A stretch of DNA of 8,887 nt, taken from the NCBI GenBank assembly GCA_030592825.1, contig JAUVIG010000136.1:1-8887 (forward strand), written 5' to 3'. This stretch comes from Chlorobiota bacterium (GTDB taxonomy: Bacteria; Bacteroidota; Bacteroidia; Bacteroidales; JAADGE01). A program made the translations under genes and the position numbers. The first letter of the stretch is position 1. Each line of letters opens with the position of its first letter. The notes under the pieces were generated by a model, which was not told the origin of the DNA, ran no database searches, and was given only the letters and a program-made list of their open reading frames with translations. This document shows positions 6,122 to 8,887 of the stretch, piece by piece.

Positions 6122-8887
6122 ACAAATTATACAAAGCAACTTAATTGATGATTTAAAAGAAAGGGCAAAAGAATTGAATTGTCTTTATGAAATTCAAGAA
6201 TTGCTTAATGATAATGATAAAAATACAAATGAGATTTTATCCGGTATTATTGCAGCAATTCCCTCCGGATGGCAATATCCTGATATTTGTGTTGCAAGGC
6301 TTTCATATAATGATCAAAAAACAGAATCTGAAAATTTTGAGGAAACAGACCGGGTTCTTTCTTCAAAGATTAAAGTTCAAAATGAAACAATCGGAAAATT
6401 AGAAGTTTTTTATACAGAAGAACGTCCCGTTTGTGATGAAGGTCCGTTCCTTAAAGAAGAGAGAAGACTAATCAAAACAATTGCTGATCAAATCGGTTCT
6501 TTTTTCTTCCGCAAACAATTAAAATCAGTATTTGAAGAAAAACAACAAGCCCAAAAAGAAACAAAAACAGAATGGTGGATTATATTAGACATGTTAAGAA
6601 AAACTGATCCGAAATTACTGATCAGAATATCCAGAAAAATGGTTAATTATTTATGTTGGAGAGGAATTAAAGAAGCTGAAAACTTATATGAATATTTTGA
6701 TCCTGATAAAACTGATGATACAAACCTTTTTAAAGAAACAAATTACCCTTATAAAGCTAAAAGTGAATCTGATTCACTAAACATTACATCAAAAATTATT
6801 GAAATATCTAATAAGTACCTTACTGAAAAAGAAATTTTTGATAATATCAGCCGTTGGATTAAAGAAGATCAGTCGGGATTTTTGGTAAATATTCTCGGAA
6901 ATATGGGTTCTACTTTTGAGGAGATCAGTTCGGTAATAGAAAGATTTCATCATTTAAAAAAGCAAGGACTTGAACTAAGCCCAATCCGACGATTACACCT
7001 TAAAGTAACATTGATCAGAAGATTATTAAGTGATCAACCTGAATTTGTAAATACAGCTAAAAATTATATTGAAATTGATGATTTTAATGAACTGATCAAT
7101 TCAACCATTTCCCCTGAAAACAGTCACGGAAAATATGGCGGAAAAAGTTCCGGTTTATTCCTTTCAAACAATATATTGCAAAGGTCGCATCTCAGCGATG
7201 AATATACTAAAAAGATAAAAATTCCTAATACATGGGTTATAACGTCTGACGGGCTTCTTAGTTTTATGAAGTATAATCACTTGGAAGATATTGCAGAACA
7301 AAAATACAAAAGCATTGAGAATGTCAGAAAAGAATATCCTTATGTTTCACATGTTTTTAAAAATGCTTCGTTACCGCCTAAAATTTCAAAAGGTTTATCA
7401 ACTATGTTGGATAATTTTGATAATGTTCCTTTAGTTGTAAGAAGTACAAGTTTATTAGAGGATAAGCCAAATTCAATTTTTGCCGGTAAATATAAAAGTC
7501 TCTTCATATCTAATCAGGGTACAAAAAATGAACGTATGGAGGAACTTACAAATGCAATAGCAGAGGTTTATGCTTCAACATTCGGACCCGATCCTATAGA
7601 ATATCGACTTGAAAGAGGCTTAATAGATTATAACGAGGAAATGGCTGTTATGATTCAAGAGGTTGTAGGGAAAAAAGTCGGAAAATATTTTTTCCCTGCT
7701 TTTGCAGGAGTTGCTTTTTCTCAAAATAATTACAGATGGTCAAGCAGAATTAAACAAGAAGACGGTCTAATAAGATTGGTTCCCGGGTTAGGAACAAGGG
7801 CAGTAGACAGATTAAGTGATGATTATCCGGTTTTAATTGCTCCGGGTAAATCAAATTTAAGAGCAAATGTTTCAACCGATGAAATTATAAGATATTCACC
7901 AAAAAATCTTGATGTTATTGATCTTGAAGAGAGGTGTTTCAAAACAATAAAAATTCCGGATTTACTAAAAGAATTCGGAAATAATTACCCTATTATCAAT
8001 CAAGTTGTTTCATTGATTTCAGAAAATTATTTGCAAGAAATCAGACGGATAGGAACCGATTTTAAAAAAAACAGTTTTGTTGTAAGCTTTAACGGCCTTA
8101 TAAATAATACTGATTTCATAAAACAAATAAGTTCAACCTTATCTGTACTTGAAACAGAATTTGATTTTCCGGTGGATATTGAATTTGCTCATAACGGAGA
8201 AGATCTATACTTGCTTCAATGCAGAAAACAAAGTCACGGTAAAATTAGAAAACCCGCAGAAATACCATATGATGTTCCCGATGAGAAGATACTGTTTTCA
8301 GCTGATAGACATATTACCAACGGAACATTATCCAATATTACACATGTTGTGTATGTTGATCCGCAAAAATATAATCAACTCAGCGACCATAATGATCTAA
8401 TTTCTGTAGGTAAGGCTGTAGGCAAACTTAATAAGTTACTTCCTAAAAGGCAATTTATTTTAATGGGCCCCGGACGGTGGGGTAGCAGAGGAGATATTAA
8501 ACTCGGTGTAAGTGTAACATATTCAGAAATTAACAATACTGCAATGTTAATTGAAATTGCCAAGAAGCAAAAAGATTATGTACCTGAACTTTCTTTCGGT
8601 ACTCATTTTTTTCAAGATCTGGTAGAAGCAAATATTTTCTATTTACCCTTATATCCTGATGATTACGGTATTATTTTCAAAGACGATTTTTTTACTGATT
8701 CTCAAAATATGCTTCCGATTTTACTTTCTGAATATTCATCTCTTTCTGATGTTATAAAGGTTATAGACATGTCGAGCAATAAAGAAGGATGTATGTTGAA
8801 TATTTTAAAGAATGAAGAAGCAGAAAAAGCACTAGCTGTTATATGTGATGAAGCCAAAGAAGATGATAATGCCGGTGTAGAACCAGA
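6114..8887 (+). CDS. GAF-like sensor domain fused to PEP synthase-type ATP-grasp protein (3' end beyond window)
   Basis: The frame is open for 924 codons to the window edge, so the C-terminus is missing. The ATG lies in the permease's last codons (ATGAATAA, 8-base overlap), consistent with translational coupling. Residues 11-35 are a helix (LKERAKELNCLYEIQELL) typical of the start of GAF modules in sensor kinases. About 36-135 is the GAF-like domain (PSGWQYPD 50-57; DEGPFLKEERRLI 108-120). About 140-335 is a helical linker of unknown role. Residues about 335-705 are a PPDK-type ATP-grasp domain: GKYGGKSSGL (339-348), VRSTSLLED (442-450), FAGKY, MIQEVVG (513-519), GLGTRAVDR (558-566), VDIEF (687-691) and LLQCR (700-704). 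Lys344, Arg443, Asp688, Glu690, Gln702 and Arg704 match the PPDK ATP-site residues, and the last four keep PPDK spacing. The extension has GPGRWGSRGD (785-794) and THFFQD (830-835). No histidine-kinase or TSHAA motif is seen. Likely a cytosolic sensor or regulator; the ligand is unknown. Confidence 0.85.
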   Translation, partial: MNKQIIQSNLIDDLKERAKELNCLYEIQELLNDNDKNTNEILSGIIAAIPSGWQYPDICVARLSYNDQKTESENFEETDRVLSSKIKVQNETIGKLEVFYTEERPVCDEGPFLKEERRLIKTIADQIGSFFFRKQLKSVFEEKQQAQKETKTEWWIILDMLRKTDPKLLIRISRKMVNYLCWRGIKEAENLYEYFDPDKTDDTNLFKETNYPYKAKSESDSLNITSKIIEISNKYLTEKEIFDNISRWIKEDQSGFLVNILGNMGSTFEEISSVIERFHHLKKQGLELSPIRRLHLKVTLIRRLLSDQPEFVNTAKNYIEIDDFNELINSTISPENSHGKYGGKSSGLFLSNNILQRSHLSDEYTKKIKIPNTWVITSDGLLSFMKYNHLEDIAEQKYKSIENVRKEYPYVSHVFKNASLPPKISKGLSTMLDNFDNVPLVVRSTSLLEDKPNSIFAGKYKSLFISNQGTKNERMEELTNAIAEVYASTFGPDPIEYRLERGLIDYNEEMAVMIQEVVGKKVGKYFFPAFAGVAFSQNNYRWSSRIKQEDGLIRLVPGLGTRAVDRLSDDYPVLIAPGKSNLRANVSTDEIIRYSPKNLDVIDLEERCFKTIKIPDLLKEFGNNYPIINQVVSLISENYLQEIRRIGTDFKKNSFVVSFNGLINNTDFIKQISSTLSVLETEFDFPVDIEFAHNGEDLYLLQCRKQSHGKIRKPAEIPYDVPDEKILFSADRHITNGTLSNITHVVYVDPQKYNQLSDHNDLISVGKAVGKLNKLLPKRQFILMGPGRWGSRGDIKLGVSVTYSEINNTAMLIEIAKKQKDYVPELSFGTHFFQDLVEANIFYLPLYPDDYGIIFKDDFFTDSQNMLPILLSEYSSLSDVIKVIDMSSNKEGCMLNILKNEEAEKALAVICDEAKEDDNAGVEP

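Noticed and set aside
6187..8563. Short frames at 6187-6402 (+), 8149-8400 (+) and 8375-8563 (-)
   Set aside because: All fall inside the 924-codon frame starting at 6114, which shows conserved domain motifs throughout; these are out-of-frame readings.
1..8887. CRISPR array, tRNA, rRNA, phage or toxin-antitoxin genes
   Set aside because: I looked for regularly spaced repeats, cloverleaf sequences and typical small gene pairs on both strands and saw none.

Overview
This window most likely comes from a member of the Bacteroidota, possibly an uncultured one. The DNA is clearly AT-rich and favours AGA arginine codons. Starts are preceded by A-rich sequence rather than Shine-Dalgarno boxes. The first gene encodes a lipoprotein with the DUF4369-plus-TlpA-fold layout typical of that phylum. 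Two upstream sites fit the Bacteroidota -7 consensus TAnnTTTG. The taxon is inferred, since no rRNA or other marker gene is present. All five supported genes are on the + strand.

Layout. (1) 53-1168 is a TlpA-fold lipoprotein whose catalytic cysteines are both replaced. (2) 1169-1540 is a non-coding gap dominated by a 162-bp MITE-like palindromic element (1354-1515) with perfect 23-bp terminal inverted repeats. That element carries a promoter-like sequence facing the next gene. (3) 1541-2827 is a hexameric-type glutamate dehydrogenase with all four key catalytic residues. (4) 2828-3045 is a gap with a 21-bp tandem duplication and an inverted repeat. (5) 3046-4767 is a 573-residue PEP-synthase-like ATP-grasp protein that lacks the phosphohistidine and PEP-binding domains. 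(6) 4768-5077 is a gap with a third, unrelated inverted repeat. (7) 5078-6121 is a PiT-superfamily anion permease of a divergent, CysP-like type. (8) 6114-8887 (open at the window edge) is a very large gene starting inside the permease's last codons. It encodes a GAF-like sensor domain, a helical linker and a second PEP-synthase-like ATP-grasp module with the same C-terminal extension as the 3046-4767 product.

The most interesting part is 3046-8887. Two dikinase-type ATP-grasp proteins flank an inorganic anion permease. Both keep the ATP-site residues of pyruvate phosphate dikinase, and neither shows the phosphohistidine domain. One is fused to a sensor-like GAF domain and appears translationally coupled to the permease. 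The shared extension (GxGRWG, then about 40 residues later a conserved HFF) is not a domain I can name. A sensing or phosphotransfer role connected to phosphate or sulfate uptake is a hypothesis only. Glutamate dehydrogenase and the lipoprotein are probably separate transcription units.
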